DNA of 32,101 nt, from assembly GCA_031254455.1 (NCBI GenBank), contig JAIRUI010000130.1, forward strand, positions 1-32,101, given 5' to 3'. This document shows, piece after piece, positions 1 through 5,840 of the stretch (positions are counted from its first letter, which is position 1; every line of letters begins with the position of its first letter). Origin of the DNA: Chitinispirillales bacterium (GTDB taxonomy: Bacteria; Fibrobacterota; Chitinivibrionia; Chitinivibrionales; Chitinivibrionaceae). Below the pieces are notes generated by a model, which saw only the letters and a list, made by a program, of their open reading frames with translations, was not told where the DNA came from and did no database searches. A program made the position numbers and the translations under genes.

Positions 1-225
1 GCCGACAAGGAGCAGAGAATGCGATATGAATCACGTTTGAAGATGCAGCGTGATATTTGGTCGTTTGAAGATGCGGCGGAAAGGAAAGGAAGACAGGAAG
101 GAAGACAGGAAGGAAGACAGGAAGGAAGACAAGAAGGAAGACAAGAAGGAAGACTGGAAATTCTTAATATTTTACAACAACAAGGATATGACATTAGCTT
201 GATTAAAAATAAACTACCTGAATGA
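1..225 (+). CDS. C-terminal end of an Rpn-type (PD-(D/E)XK) nuclease/transposase-like protein, 5' truncated by window edge
   Basis: The frame is open from base 1 to the TGA at 223-225, so the gene begins outside the window. The visible 74 residues contain MRYESRLKMQRDIWSFEDAA followed by GRQE repeats and a short helical end. That layout (a conserved RYE/W-rich helix, then a charged E/G/R/Q repeat tail) is typical of the C-terminus of the Rpn family of recombination-promoting nucleases, which are abundant and mobile in FCB bacteria. The catalytic PD-(D/E)XK core is not in the window, so the assignment rests on the tail only. A second possible Rpn remnant lies at 3055-3208. An internal ATG at 19 is unlikely to be a real start because the frame is open upstream of it. 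Confidence 0.6.
   Translation, partial: ADKEQRMRYESRLKMQRDIWSFEDAAERKGRQEGRQEGRQEGRQEGRQEGRLEILNILQQQGYDISLIKNKLPE
88..159 (+). repeat. 12-bp in-frame minisatellite, six units
   Basis: Six consecutive copies of a 12-base unit (ggaagacaggaa and close variants) encode Gly-Arg-Gln-Glu repeats in the tail of the Rpn-like protein. The first three units are identical, the next two share one substitution, and the last reads GRLE. The unit length keeps the frame, so copy number can change without killing the gene. Confidence 0.9.
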
Positions 226-325
226 ATTGGGTAAATGTTAAGCAAAATCTGTGGTTTTTGGATTGGCTTGAATTTATAAATATTGTCGATACAAGAAATA
301 GAATGCCTGTAAAACACCAAGCAAC

Positions 326-354
326 AAAAAAAGAGCCTCGAAAAACCGAGACTC
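326..354 (-). terminator. Rho-independent terminator, copy 1 of a dispersed module
   Basis: Read on the minus strand, an 8-bp stem (333-340 with 347-354, six-base loop) is followed by seven T. One base differs from the other two copies. On the minus-strand RNA it gives a G-U wobble pair, whereas on the plus strand it would be a C-A mismatch, which supports minus-strand function. The gene it served is gone apart from a KilA-N tail at 369-413. Confidence 0.65.
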
Positions 355-368
355 TTAAAATAAACATC

Positions 369-413
369 TCAAAGGTTCAGATATGAAAATTCTTCGGTGA
401 TATTCAGTTTTTT
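369..413 (-). pseudogene. Remnant of the last codons of a KilA-N-type gene
   Basis: The minus strand here reads KKLNITEEFSYLNL followed by TGA. The frameshifted KilA-N gene at 1318-2165 ends in KKLNINGNFSYLNL, so this looks like the tail of a lost paralogue. The homology continues downstream through the terminator (322-414 resembles 1273-1363). No upstream coding sequence remains; the PIN gene region begins at once on the other strand. A conserved shared 3' end without a functional gene is the alternative. Confidence 0.6.
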
Positions 414-440
414 GTTTTTTAACTTTGTGCGGTTTAGTAT
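412..440 (+). promoter_or_regulatory. Possible sigma-70 promoter of the PIN toxin operon
   Basis: TTGTTT at 412-417 and TAGTAT at 435-440 are 17 bases apart, about 30 bases before the toxin start at 469. Both boxes deviate from consensus and the region is T-rich, so this is weak. Confidence 0.3.
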
Positions 441-468
441 TTTTTTAGTGCGTAAAAGGAGAATAAAA

Positions 469-933
469 ATGATTGAAAAAGTAATGTCTCTATATTTGGA
501 CACATCAATTTTTGGCGGGTATTTTGACGATGTATTTATGCAAGATACTCGCCCGCTTTTTCAAAATATAAAAGACGGGAAATATATCGCTTTTATTTCA
601 AGTTATGTTATTAAAGAATTGAAAAACGCACCGGATAAAGTAAAAAAACTTTTGGAAGATTTAAATTTTAAATCGCTTGAAGTTTCATCAGAATGTGAAA
701 ATTTAGCCGATGAATACATAAATGAAAACGTCGTCGGAGAAACAAGCAGAGACGATTGCCTTCACATCGCGACGGCAACGATAAATAATATTGATATTTT
801 AGTTAGTTGGAATTTTAAGCATATTGTAAATATTCAACGAATAAAAGGATATAATTCCGTCAATATGAAAAAAGGATATAAACAAATAGAAATTAGAAAT
901 CCAAAAGAGGTGGTAATTTATGGAGCTGAATAA
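469..933 (+). CDS. PIN-domain protein, VapC-like toxin RNase
   Basis: The 154-residue product starts LYLDTSIFGGYFDD near its N-terminus, the first acidic PIN motif, and has DDCLHIATATINNIDILVSW near residue 100, the second acidic cluster with the usual helix and strand. PIN toxins are Mg-dependent ribonucleases that cut tRNA, rRNA or mRNA. The frame is open from 397, but the ATG at 469 is preceded by an AAAGGAGAA ribosome site at proper spacing, and the upstream 24 residues overlap a repeat remnant, so 469 is preferred. The next gene starts 14 bases before the stop, which indicates coupled translation of toxin and partner. The toxin-first order is the reverse of classic vapBC. The substrate cannot be read from sequence. 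Confidence 0.8.
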   Translation: MIEKVMSLYLDTSIFGGYFDDVFMQDTRPLFQNIKDGKYIAFISSYVIKELKNAPDKVKKLLEDLNFKSLEVSSECENLADEYINENVVGETSRDDCLHIATATINNIDILVSWNFKHIVNIQRIKGYNSVNMKKGYKQIEIRNPKEVVIYGAE

Positions 934-1102
934 TGAATGCTTGAAAGATTTTCATTGTGTAGATTTTTTTCGAAAAATCAAAGATGAAATAAGCGCTGAA
1001 TTAAATGCTATGACTCCAGAGGAAAGACACATCTACAATGAACAAGTTAATGCTGAAGCGCGCGATTTTTTAAGAAAAATTAAAAGAGAGGCGGTGAAAT
1101 AA
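920..1102 (+). CDS. Small partner (putative antitoxin) of the PIN toxin
   Basis: This 60-residue protein is charged and mostly helical, with a motif like DFFRKIKDEISAEL, then MTPEERHIYNEQ and a basic end. Short proteins with a similar F-R-K-I ... M-T-P-E-E pattern are often encoded directly beside PIN toxins and are taken as their antitoxins. The gene overlaps the toxin's 3' end by 14 bases and has a GAGGTGG ribosome site inside the toxin gene. No DNA-binding domain is evident, so autoregulation is not shown. The antitoxin role is inferred from size, overlap and the toxin neighbour. Confidence 0.6.
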   Translation: MELNNECLKDFHCVDFFRKIKDEISAELNAMTPEERHIYNEQVNAEARDFLRKIKREAVK

Positions 1103-1149
1103 AAAAAGGAGAGAGCGAATGATACCGTCATTCGGAGGATACCACGACA

Positions 1150-1191
1150 ATTAAAAATCCAAAAGATATGGTGATTTATGAAACAGAGTAA
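1150..1191 (+). pseudogene. Remnant of the 3' end of a second PIN-toxin gene
   Basis: The frame reads IKNPKDMVIYETE then TAA. The intact PIN gene ends IRNPKEVVIYGAE, and the DNA around the ribosome site is alike as well. This looks like the tail of a deleted second copy of the toxin lying just behind the intact pair. No antitoxin-like frame follows it. Confidence 0.6.
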
Positions 1192-1253
1192 CCAGAACGA
1201 ATTGTATAGAGGGTTTTCAATAACGAAAAACATTGTGGAATAAACGAAAAAAT

Positions 1254-1322
1254 AAGATAAACTCTCGCCGAACACAAAAAAAGAGTCTCGAAAAACCGAG
1301 ACTCTCAAAATAAAACCTCAAA
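1254..1322. repeat. 69-bp exact dispersed repeat, copy A (with terminator)
   Basis: Bases 1254-1322 are identical to 2310-2378 over 69 bases. The repeat includes the terminator hairpin and reaches into the stop codon of the KilA-N gene (1318-1320). A diverged third copy lies near 322-414. Confidence 0.9.
1276..1304 (-). terminator. Rho-independent terminator for the KilA-N gene, copy 2
   Basis: On the minus strand a perfect 8-bp stem (gagtctcg with cgagactc, six-base loop, 1283-1304) is followed by seven T. It begins 13 bases after the KilA-N stop codon. Confidence 0.85.
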
Positions 1323-2165
1323 GGTTCAGATATGAAAAATTTCCGTTAATATTCAGTTTTTTGCGGGATTCTATTTTTGTCTTTAAAAGTATTTCTAATT
1401 GCTTGTGTGCTGTTTTGTTTAATAAAACAATTCGTTGGTTTTGCGGTAATTTTTGTTCTATCAAAATCGCATTATAACTTTCTAAATTCGCAAGCACCAA
1501 AAGTTGTTCTACGCTTGCGTAATCACGCATATTGCCTTTTTTGCCGAAATTCTCTGTTTTCCATTCTTCGGCTGTTTTGCCAAACAATGCAACATTTAAC
1601 ATGTCCGCTTCATTAGCATAAACATAAAAATTTGCTTTTGCGTAAGCTGAGGCGCTATCAAGTTTTCTTTAATTGCATCGGTATGAATACGATAATTGAC
1701 TTTAGCAAGTTCTCTTTTCGCTGTCCATTCAAGTTCTTTTTGTTCATTGGTTTTAAGGCGTTGAAATTCTTTTATTATATATAATCTAAACTCAACAGAC
1801 ACCCAATTTGCAAATTCCATAGCAATATCATTATGTGCATAAGTTCCGCCATATTTACCCGCCGATACGATTATTCCTACTGCATTCGTATTTTCTATCC
1901 ATTTCATAGGTGAAAGCACAAAGCTGTTAAGTCCGGCTTCTTTTCTAAACCCGTCGAATTCGACGGGTTTAAAATTCGGATTGTTCAATCCCTCCCAGAT
2001 ACCCAGAAATTCGATTGTCATACGGTTACGCAGCCAATTTCTTATAACATCGTTTGGATTTTCGGAGTTTTTATATTTTGCTATATCGGTAAGGGAAATA
2101 TAATTATCCTGTTCTATCGTCTTATATCCGACATCAATACCTTTTACGTTTACTTTGGCCGCCAT
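1318..2165 (-). pseudogene. KilA-N domain protein, split by a single-base frameshift
   Basis: The N-terminal part (MAAKVNVKGIDVGYKT, ISLTDIAKY, then IRNWLRNRMTIEFLGIWE) is a KilA-N domain, a DNA-binding fold found in phages and mobile elements. The first frame breaks after LTQKQIF at about 1640-1620. The continuing product (YVYANEADMLNVALFGKTAE onward) is in the next frame. Adding one T to the five-T run on the coding strand restores an unbroken protein of about 280 residues, ending in SYLNL. The start at 2165 is chosen over 2195 because a GGAG ribosome site precedes it. Either the gene is a recent pseudogene, or the base is a sequencing error, or slippage on the run restores the frame. Function is unknown. 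Confidence 0.75.
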
Positions 2166-2309
2166 ATTATAAACTCCAACTATTAAACAATACATCGAAA
2201 AATACTATTATGTTCTCAAAAAACGTAACAAAGAAATTATAAAAAATTAAGAAATATTATAAACTTATAAATTTGGAAGTGCAATAAAGAAAACAAGAAC
2301 ACTATAAAC

Positions 2310-2378
2310 AAGATAAACTCTCGCCGAACACAAAAAAAGAGTCTCGAAAAACCGAGACTCTCAAAATAAAACCTCAAA
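2310..2378. repeat. 69-bp exact dispersed repeat, copy B (with terminator)
   Basis: Identical to 1254-1322. It ends 14 bases beyond the stop codon of the pilin-like gene, so the same module serves as 3' end for two unrelated minus-strand genes. Confidence 0.9.
2332..2360 (-). terminator. Rho-independent terminator for the pilin-like gene, copy 3
   Basis: Same perfect 8-bp stem and seven-T tail on the minus strand as at 1276-1304, located 32 bases after the pilin stop. Confidence 0.85.
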
Positions 2379-2392
2379 CGTTTAAAAAACGC

Positions 2393-2857
2393 TTATCTCC
2401 AATTAGGAACGAGCCTTCCGAGTTCATCAGTAGTCCCATTACTGTTTGTGCTCCCGTTAACCAATCGCTCATCCATCTCATTAATGGTAAGATCCATGCC
2501 AGAAAGCGCTTGCCCCAATGCTACTCTCAACGCCGCCTTGCCAATAAAATCCGATCCTCCTGAAACAACATCAAAATTGTAATATCTTGAACCGGGGTTT
2601 TGGTCGAAACCTATCTCTTTCCATCCAAAGTCCGCAGATACCGCTGTGCCGCTAAGTGCACAATTTGTAAAAGTATCTTGTTCCGCCTTAAACGCATGCT
2701 GCATGTTTGCGATAGTGCCCAAAATCTGCGGACCTTCGCCAGCTTTCGCTTTATTCGTCGCAGCCATCATTTTCGGAATGGCGACCGCCGCCAATACGCC
2801 GATGATTACTATGACCACCATTAACTCGACCAATGTAAAACCGCTCTTCTTGCTCAT
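2393..2857 (-). CDS. Type IV pilin / type II pseudopilin-like protein
   Basis: The 154-residue product begins MSKKSGFTLVELMVV, the class III prepilin signal. A prepilin peptidase would cut after Gly6 and methylate Phe7, leaving a hydrophobic helix with Glu at mature position 5 for assembly into a pilus or pseudopilus. The helix continues into AAVAIPKMMAA, as in GspG/PilA proteins. The C-terminal globular half (GSRYYNFDVVSGG, a Gly/Asn/Thr stretch, LVPNWR) is not one I recognise, so subunit type is open. A GGGAG ribosome site precedes the ATG. It is a single-gene unit with its own promoter and terminator, apart from pilT at 17170-18276, with which it may function. Confidence 0.85.
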   Translation of the reverse strand: MSKKSGFTLVELMVVIVIIGVLAAVAIPKMMAATNKAKAGEGPQILGTIANMQHAFKAEQDTFTNCALSGTAVSADFGWKEIGFDQNPGSRYYNFDVVSGGSDFIGKAALRVALGQALSGMDLTINEMDERLVNGSTNSNGTTDELGRLVPNWR

Positions 2858-2949
2858 AACATACTCCCTTTAAAAATGTTAAACAAGTGATAATAATTTT
2901 TTATGAAATAGAATCGACACTCGTCGTTATTCTCAAAATTCACATTTAC

Positions 2950-2978
2950 AATATACTATATAAATTTTAAGTTTTCAA
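2950..2978 (-). promoter_or_regulatory. Sigma-70-type promoter of the pilin-like gene
   Basis: On the minus strand TTGAAA (2978-2973) and TATATT (2955-2950) are 17 bases apart. The predicted leader to the ATG at 2857 is about 85 bases. Confidence 0.65.
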
Positions 2979-3054
2979 GGGGGGAAGCCAAAAAAAACGA
3001 ATTTTTTTGTTAAATCGTTTTTTTGTTTTCTTTTCCGCCGCCCCCAAAAAACGT

Positions 3055-3208
3055 TCATAAGAAATACGCCGACGACGTTTTAAGCGTATAAACCCACTCG
3101 TCAAACTTGTCGGGAAGTATCAAAATAATATTCAGGATGTAAATTACCGTTGTCGGACGGCGGGTTTAAACTTTGAGAAAACGGAATATACTCGATCGTT
3201 CTTTCCAT
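3055..3208 (-). pseudogene. Fragmented gene, possibly an Rpn-nuclease remnant
   Basis: A GAGGAGG ribosome site precedes an ATG at 3208. The resulting 35-residue frame (MERTIEYIPFSQ to TSRQV) stops at 3101. In an overlapping frame (3129-3055) the minus strand reads ILPDKFDEWVYTLKTSS and stops. That phrase resembles the mid-protein segment of Rpn-type nucleases, so a broken copy of such a gene seems likely. The remnant lies 10 bases downstream of the RelE-like toxin gene. The 35-residue ORF could instead be a real small gene. Assignment by eye only. Confidence 0.4.
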
Positions 3209-3218
3209 ATTTGCCTCC

Positions 3219-3548
3219 TCAATCCGCTATTTCTTTTAAACGCGCTTTAATTTCGTTGTCTTTCAACGTCTCTTTTTCAGTTTTGTCATAAATTCCAAGT
3301 AAATACAATGTTTGTTTTACAGTATAGAGAAATGTTATTACTCTTGCTCCGCCGCTTTTACCTTTATTTTTACTTTTTATTGCTAAACGAACTTTGTAAC
3401 AGTCATTCCCGATAGATTCTCCAGATTGCGGTTCTTCCTGTAATTTTTTAAGCAAGGCGGCATAATCTTGTTTTATCGACGCATATTTTTTTACAAGGCG
3501 TTTAAGTTCTTTTTCAAATAACGGCGTAGTAATTATATTATAATTCAT
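3219..3548 (-). CDS. RelE/ParE-superfamily toxin
   Basis: The 109-residue basic protein has the RelE-like layout: an N-terminal strand and helix (ITTPLFEKELKRLVKKYASI), a central YKVRLAIKSKNKGKSGGARV segment, then ITFLYTVKQTLYLLGIYDK and a final charged helix. Members cut mRNA on the ribosome or poison gyrase; which applies here cannot be read. The ATG at 3548 is used; a TTG one codon earlier is less likely. The start lies inside the end of the upstream antitoxin gene (11-base overlap), which implies coupled translation. Confidence 0.8.
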   Translation of the reverse strand: MNYNIITTPLFEKELKRLVKKYASIKQDYAALLKKLQEEPQSGESIGNDCYKVRLAIKSKNKGKSGGARVITFLYTVKQTLYLLGIYDKTEKETLKDNEIKARLKEIAD

Positions 3549-3756
3549 CAAGTAAATCCCAAGCGGATTTTAATTTAATTTCACCTTTCATATGCGCCTT
3601 TACTTGTTGAACCGATTCCTCAAGTTCATCCAAAAAAATCGCTTTTTCATCATGAACAGAAATTGAATCCGGACTGATAAACGATAGATTTTTAAATAAT
3701 GCCGTCAAGAGCGGTACTTGTCGATTGGGAATATTATTTAAAGTTATTTGTCGCAT
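3538..3756 (-). CDS. Antitoxin of the RelE-type pair
   Basis: The 72-residue protein (MRQITLNNIPNRQVPLLTAL ... ESVQQVKAHMKGEIKLKSAW DLLDEL) precedes and overlaps the toxin, the classic antitoxin-first order. The C-terminal half, with a KGEIKLKSAWDLL stretch, resembles the toxin-wrapping end of RelB/Phd-like antitoxins, which typically end in such a helix. The N-terminus is too short to identify a DNA-binding fold with certainty. An AGGAGG ribosome site lies just before the ATG. Such pairs are normally self-repressed at the shared promoter. Confidence 0.7.
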   Translation of the reverse strand: MRQITLNNIPNRQVPLLTALFKNLSFISPDSISVHDEKAIFLDELEESVQQVKAHMKGEIKLKSAWDLLDEL

Positions 3757-3823
3757 AAAACCTCCTTTTTTAATTTTTGTTTCCTCGTTTATTTTTTTTA
3801 ACTATTTTTATTCCTCTAAATAT

Positions 3824-3852
3824 ATTATATGCCTTTTCTAAAAGATATGTGT
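3824..3852 (-). promoter_or_regulatory. Possible promoter of the RelE-type toxin-antitoxin operon
   Basis: A perfect TATAAT -10 box lies at 3829-3824 on the minus strand, about 70 bases before the antitoxin ATG. The -35 position (acacat, 3852-3847) is poor, so activity or an extended -10 is uncertain. Confidence 0.3.
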
Positions 3853-3940
3853 TTTTGGCGCAGGCGATTTATGTCGGACATGTTTTTGTAAAAAAATTTT
3901 AGTAATTAAATAACGGTGAATTAAAAATATTGAAATCCTC

Positions 3941-3969
3941 TTGACATGTTTAAAAAAATGTAGTATATT
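3941..3969 (+). promoter_or_regulatory. Near-consensus sigma-70 promoter
   Basis: TTGACA at 3941-3946 and TATATT at 3964-3969 with an exact 17-base spacer. This is the strongest promoter-like sequence I found in the window. Transcription would start near 3976 and run into the small ORF at 4056 and perhaps on to the fabG cluster. Confidence 0.7.
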
Positions 3970-4055
3970 ATTACGACGTACTTAATACAATTTAGACGGA
4001 GATAAAGTAAAGAAATTCTTAAAATAAACCGTATAAGGGGAGTTTTTCTAATTTA

Positions 4056-4235
4056 ATGAACGACGGCGAAACACTTGAAAACGACGATCTGTCGAAATTA
4101 TTGAGATACATAAAGTCAATAAACCAAAGAATAAAATTCCAAAAAGAAAAATTCTCGGAAAAATCAAAAATTTTTGATTTTGATTACGATATTCAGAACT
4201 TTGAGCTTATACCGATTCTCAAGTTTTTTAGATAA
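4056..4235 (+). CDS. Small unknown protein behind a strong promoter
   Basis: An ATG at 4056 opens a 59-residue frame (MNDGETLENDDLSKLLRYIK ... FELIPILKFFR). The product is charged, with a likely amphipathic helix over residues 11-36. The only ribosome-site candidate, AAGGGGAG, is about 13 bases upstream, which is long. I recognise no family. It may be a real small protein, a truncated gene, or a leader ORF for the downstream cluster. Confidence 0.45.
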   Translation: MNDGETLENDDLSKLLRYIKSINQRIKFQKEKFSEKSKIFDFDYDIQNFELIPILKFFR

Positions 4236-4345
4236 TGAAGTCGGCGGATAAAATTTGCCTAAAACATTAAGATAATAGATAATTAAAATTATTCCGCATA
4301 TTTATAAAGCGGAAAAAGATTTAACATAAATATTGAGAGGAAAGA

Positions 4346-4729
4346 ATGAAAAAATTTTTATCGATTTCGGTTTTTATATTCGCCGTTTCTTTCGCCGCGG
4401 ACAACTCGGCGATTTTTACCGGCGTATGGTGCGTCGAGAACGAAAACATGAACATTACCTTTATCGGAAAAGATTCGGTCAGGTTTTGGGCGGACGACGA
4501 CGCTTCCGTTAACGGAAGCGGACGTTATTCTTTTAACGATTCGCTTTTAATCGCGGAATTGGAGAATTCGGGAATGAAAATGAAAATCACGTACAAGTAT
4601 TCAAAAACCGACAAAGGGGTTAAGGCGGCGACACGATCGCTTATCGTAAACGCGGATACGATAAAAGCGAATCCGAATCCGATTTTTTTAACGAGGTGTG
4701 CGCAAAATTCAAAAAAAGGAAGTAAGTAA
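4346..4729 (+). CDS. Small exported protein of unknown function
   Basis: The 127-residue product starts MKKFLSISVFIFAVSFAADN, a signal peptide with probable cleavage after SFA. The mature part is beta-rich (IFTGVWCVENENMNITFI, then alternating polar strands GRYSFNDSLLIAELEN and MKMKITYKYSKT) with two cysteines that could pair in the periplasm, reminiscent of small lipocalin-like barrels, though no family motif is certain. A GAGAGGAAAG ribosome site precedes the ATG. Its stop overlaps the fabG start by one base, so it is co-translated with a cytosolic reductase, an odd partnership. Confidence 0.75.
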   Translation: MKKFLSISVFIFAVSFAADNSAIFTGVWCVENENMNITFIGKDSVRFWADDDASVNGSGRYSFNDSLLIAELENSGMKMKITYKYSKTDKGVKAATRSLIVNADTIKANPNPIFLTRCAQNSKKGSK

Positions 4730-5457
4730 TGGCGAAAAATTACATTGTTACGGGCGGTTCGCGAGGAATCGGAAAGGCTATAGTGGAAAAACTCGTCAAC
4801 GAAGGGAATCGTGTCGTTTTTAACTACAACGCAAGCGCGGCATACGCAAACGAGATAGTAAAAAATCTCTCAAAAGACGGGATTGTCGTCAAAGCGTTTG
4901 CGGCGGACGTTTCGGATTTCGAGCAGGCGAAAAATTTTATCGATAACGCTCGCGGCGTCTTCGGCGGAGTTATCGACGGTCTTGTAAACAACGCCGGAAT
5001 TACGCGCGACGGTCCGCTTGCTATGATGGAAACTCAAAATTGGAACGATCTTATAAACATAAATTTGACGGGATATTTTAATACGACCAGAAACGTCGTT
5101 ATGGATTTGGTTAAAAGCTCCGGAGCTATTGTCAATATCACTTCCGTAAGCGGAATTTCGGGGATGGCCGGTCAAACGAATTATTGCGCGAGCAAACACG
5201 GCATTATCGGCTTTACGCGGGCGCTTTGCAAGGAACTGCGCAAAGTTCGCGTAAACGCGGTCGCTCCCGGATTTATAGAGTCCGACATGACCGCAAAATT
5301 AGACGCGGAATATTTAAAAGAGATGAAGAAACGGATTCCGCTTAAACGATTGGGAAAACCCGAAGAAGTCGCGGAATTGGTCGCGTTTCTGCTTTCCGAC
5401 AAAGCCGGATATATTTCCGGTCAGGTATTTACTATAGACGGCGGGATGACCGCGTAA
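4729..5457 (+). CDS. fabG: 3-oxoacyl-ACP reductase, short-chain dehydrogenase
   Basis: This 242-residue protein reduces 3-oxoacyl-ACP to 3-hydroxyacyl-ACP with NADPH in fatty-acid elongation, if it is a true FabG. The Rossmann dinucleotide motif TGGSRGIG is at residues 8-15, NNAG at 87-90, the catalytic Ser139, Tyr152 and Lys156 are present, and the family-typical end GYISGQVFTIDGGM is intact. Length is normal for FabG. It sits between an exported protein and a lipoprotein with one-base overlaps on both sides. No fabD, acpP or fabF is adjacent, so it may be a second FabG or another acyl/sugar dehydrogenase of the same family. Confidence 0.85.
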   Translation: MAKNYIVTGGSRGIGKAIVEKLVNEGNRVVFNYNASAAYANEIVKNLSKDGIVVKAFAADVSDFEQAKNFIDNARGVFGGVIDGLVNNAGITRDGPLAMMETQNWNDLININLTGYFNTTRNVVMDLVKSSGAIVNITSVSGISGMAGQTNYCASKHGIIGFTRALCKELRKVRVNAVAPGFIESDMTAKLDAEYLKEMKKRIPLKRLGKPEEVAELVAFLLSDKAGYISGQVFTIDGGMTA

Positions 5458-5840
5458 TGAAGAAACTGCTTTTCCCGCTTGCGCTTTTCTTGCTTATCGG
5501 GTGCTTAAAACAGCCTAAAAAAGAACTTTCGCAGGAAGAGAAGGCTACGCAAACCGAAGCGGCTCGAAAAGCCGACTCTTTGATTAATTTCTCAAAAAAA
5601 GTGATAGAAACCCGAGATTTGGCGCAGTCGTTTGCGGGAATTCACAATCATCTTATGGGATCGGGGAATCTCGCTTTTGACGCTCATCAGGATCCTGTAA
5701 AAGCCCGGCGAATGATGAAAAATTACGCAAAACTCGCCGAAAGATACAGAGAATACGCTCCGAAAGTTGAAGAAGCGCGGCGCAAAATGATACAATCGTA
5801 CAAGGAATCGGTCAAAGAAGAAGAGGCGAGAATTTACTAA
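5457..5840 (+). CDS. Small lipoprotein of unknown function
   Basis: The 127-residue product begins MKKLLFPLALFLLIGC, a lipoprotein signal peptide with the lipidated cysteine at residue 16. The mature part is almost all helix and charged (KELSQEEKATQTEAARKADS, KARRMMKNYAKLAERYREYA, EEARRKMIQSYKE), like a short periplasmic coiled coil. The start shares its A with the fabG stop codon. Its 3' end overlaps the 3' end of prs on the other strand by four bases. No function can be assigned. Confidence 0.75.
   Translation: MKKLLFPLALFLLIGCLKQPKKELSQEEKATQTEAARKADSLINFSKKVIETRDLAQSFAGIHNHLMGSGNLAFDAHQDPVKARRMMKNYAKLAERYREYAPKVEEARRKMIQSYKESVKEEEARIY

Noticed and set aside
1033..1308. Minus-strand frame of 91 codons across the PIN antitoxin and the PIN remnant
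   Set aside because: It overlaps the better-supported plus-strand gene, has no ribosome site, and its composition (Phe/Ser-rich) is that of an antisense shadow.
4292..4314. Inverted repeat ttccgc/gcggaa with an 11-base loop before the exported-protein gene
   Set aside because: A six-base stem with a long AT loop and no T tail; could arise by chance and has no clear role.
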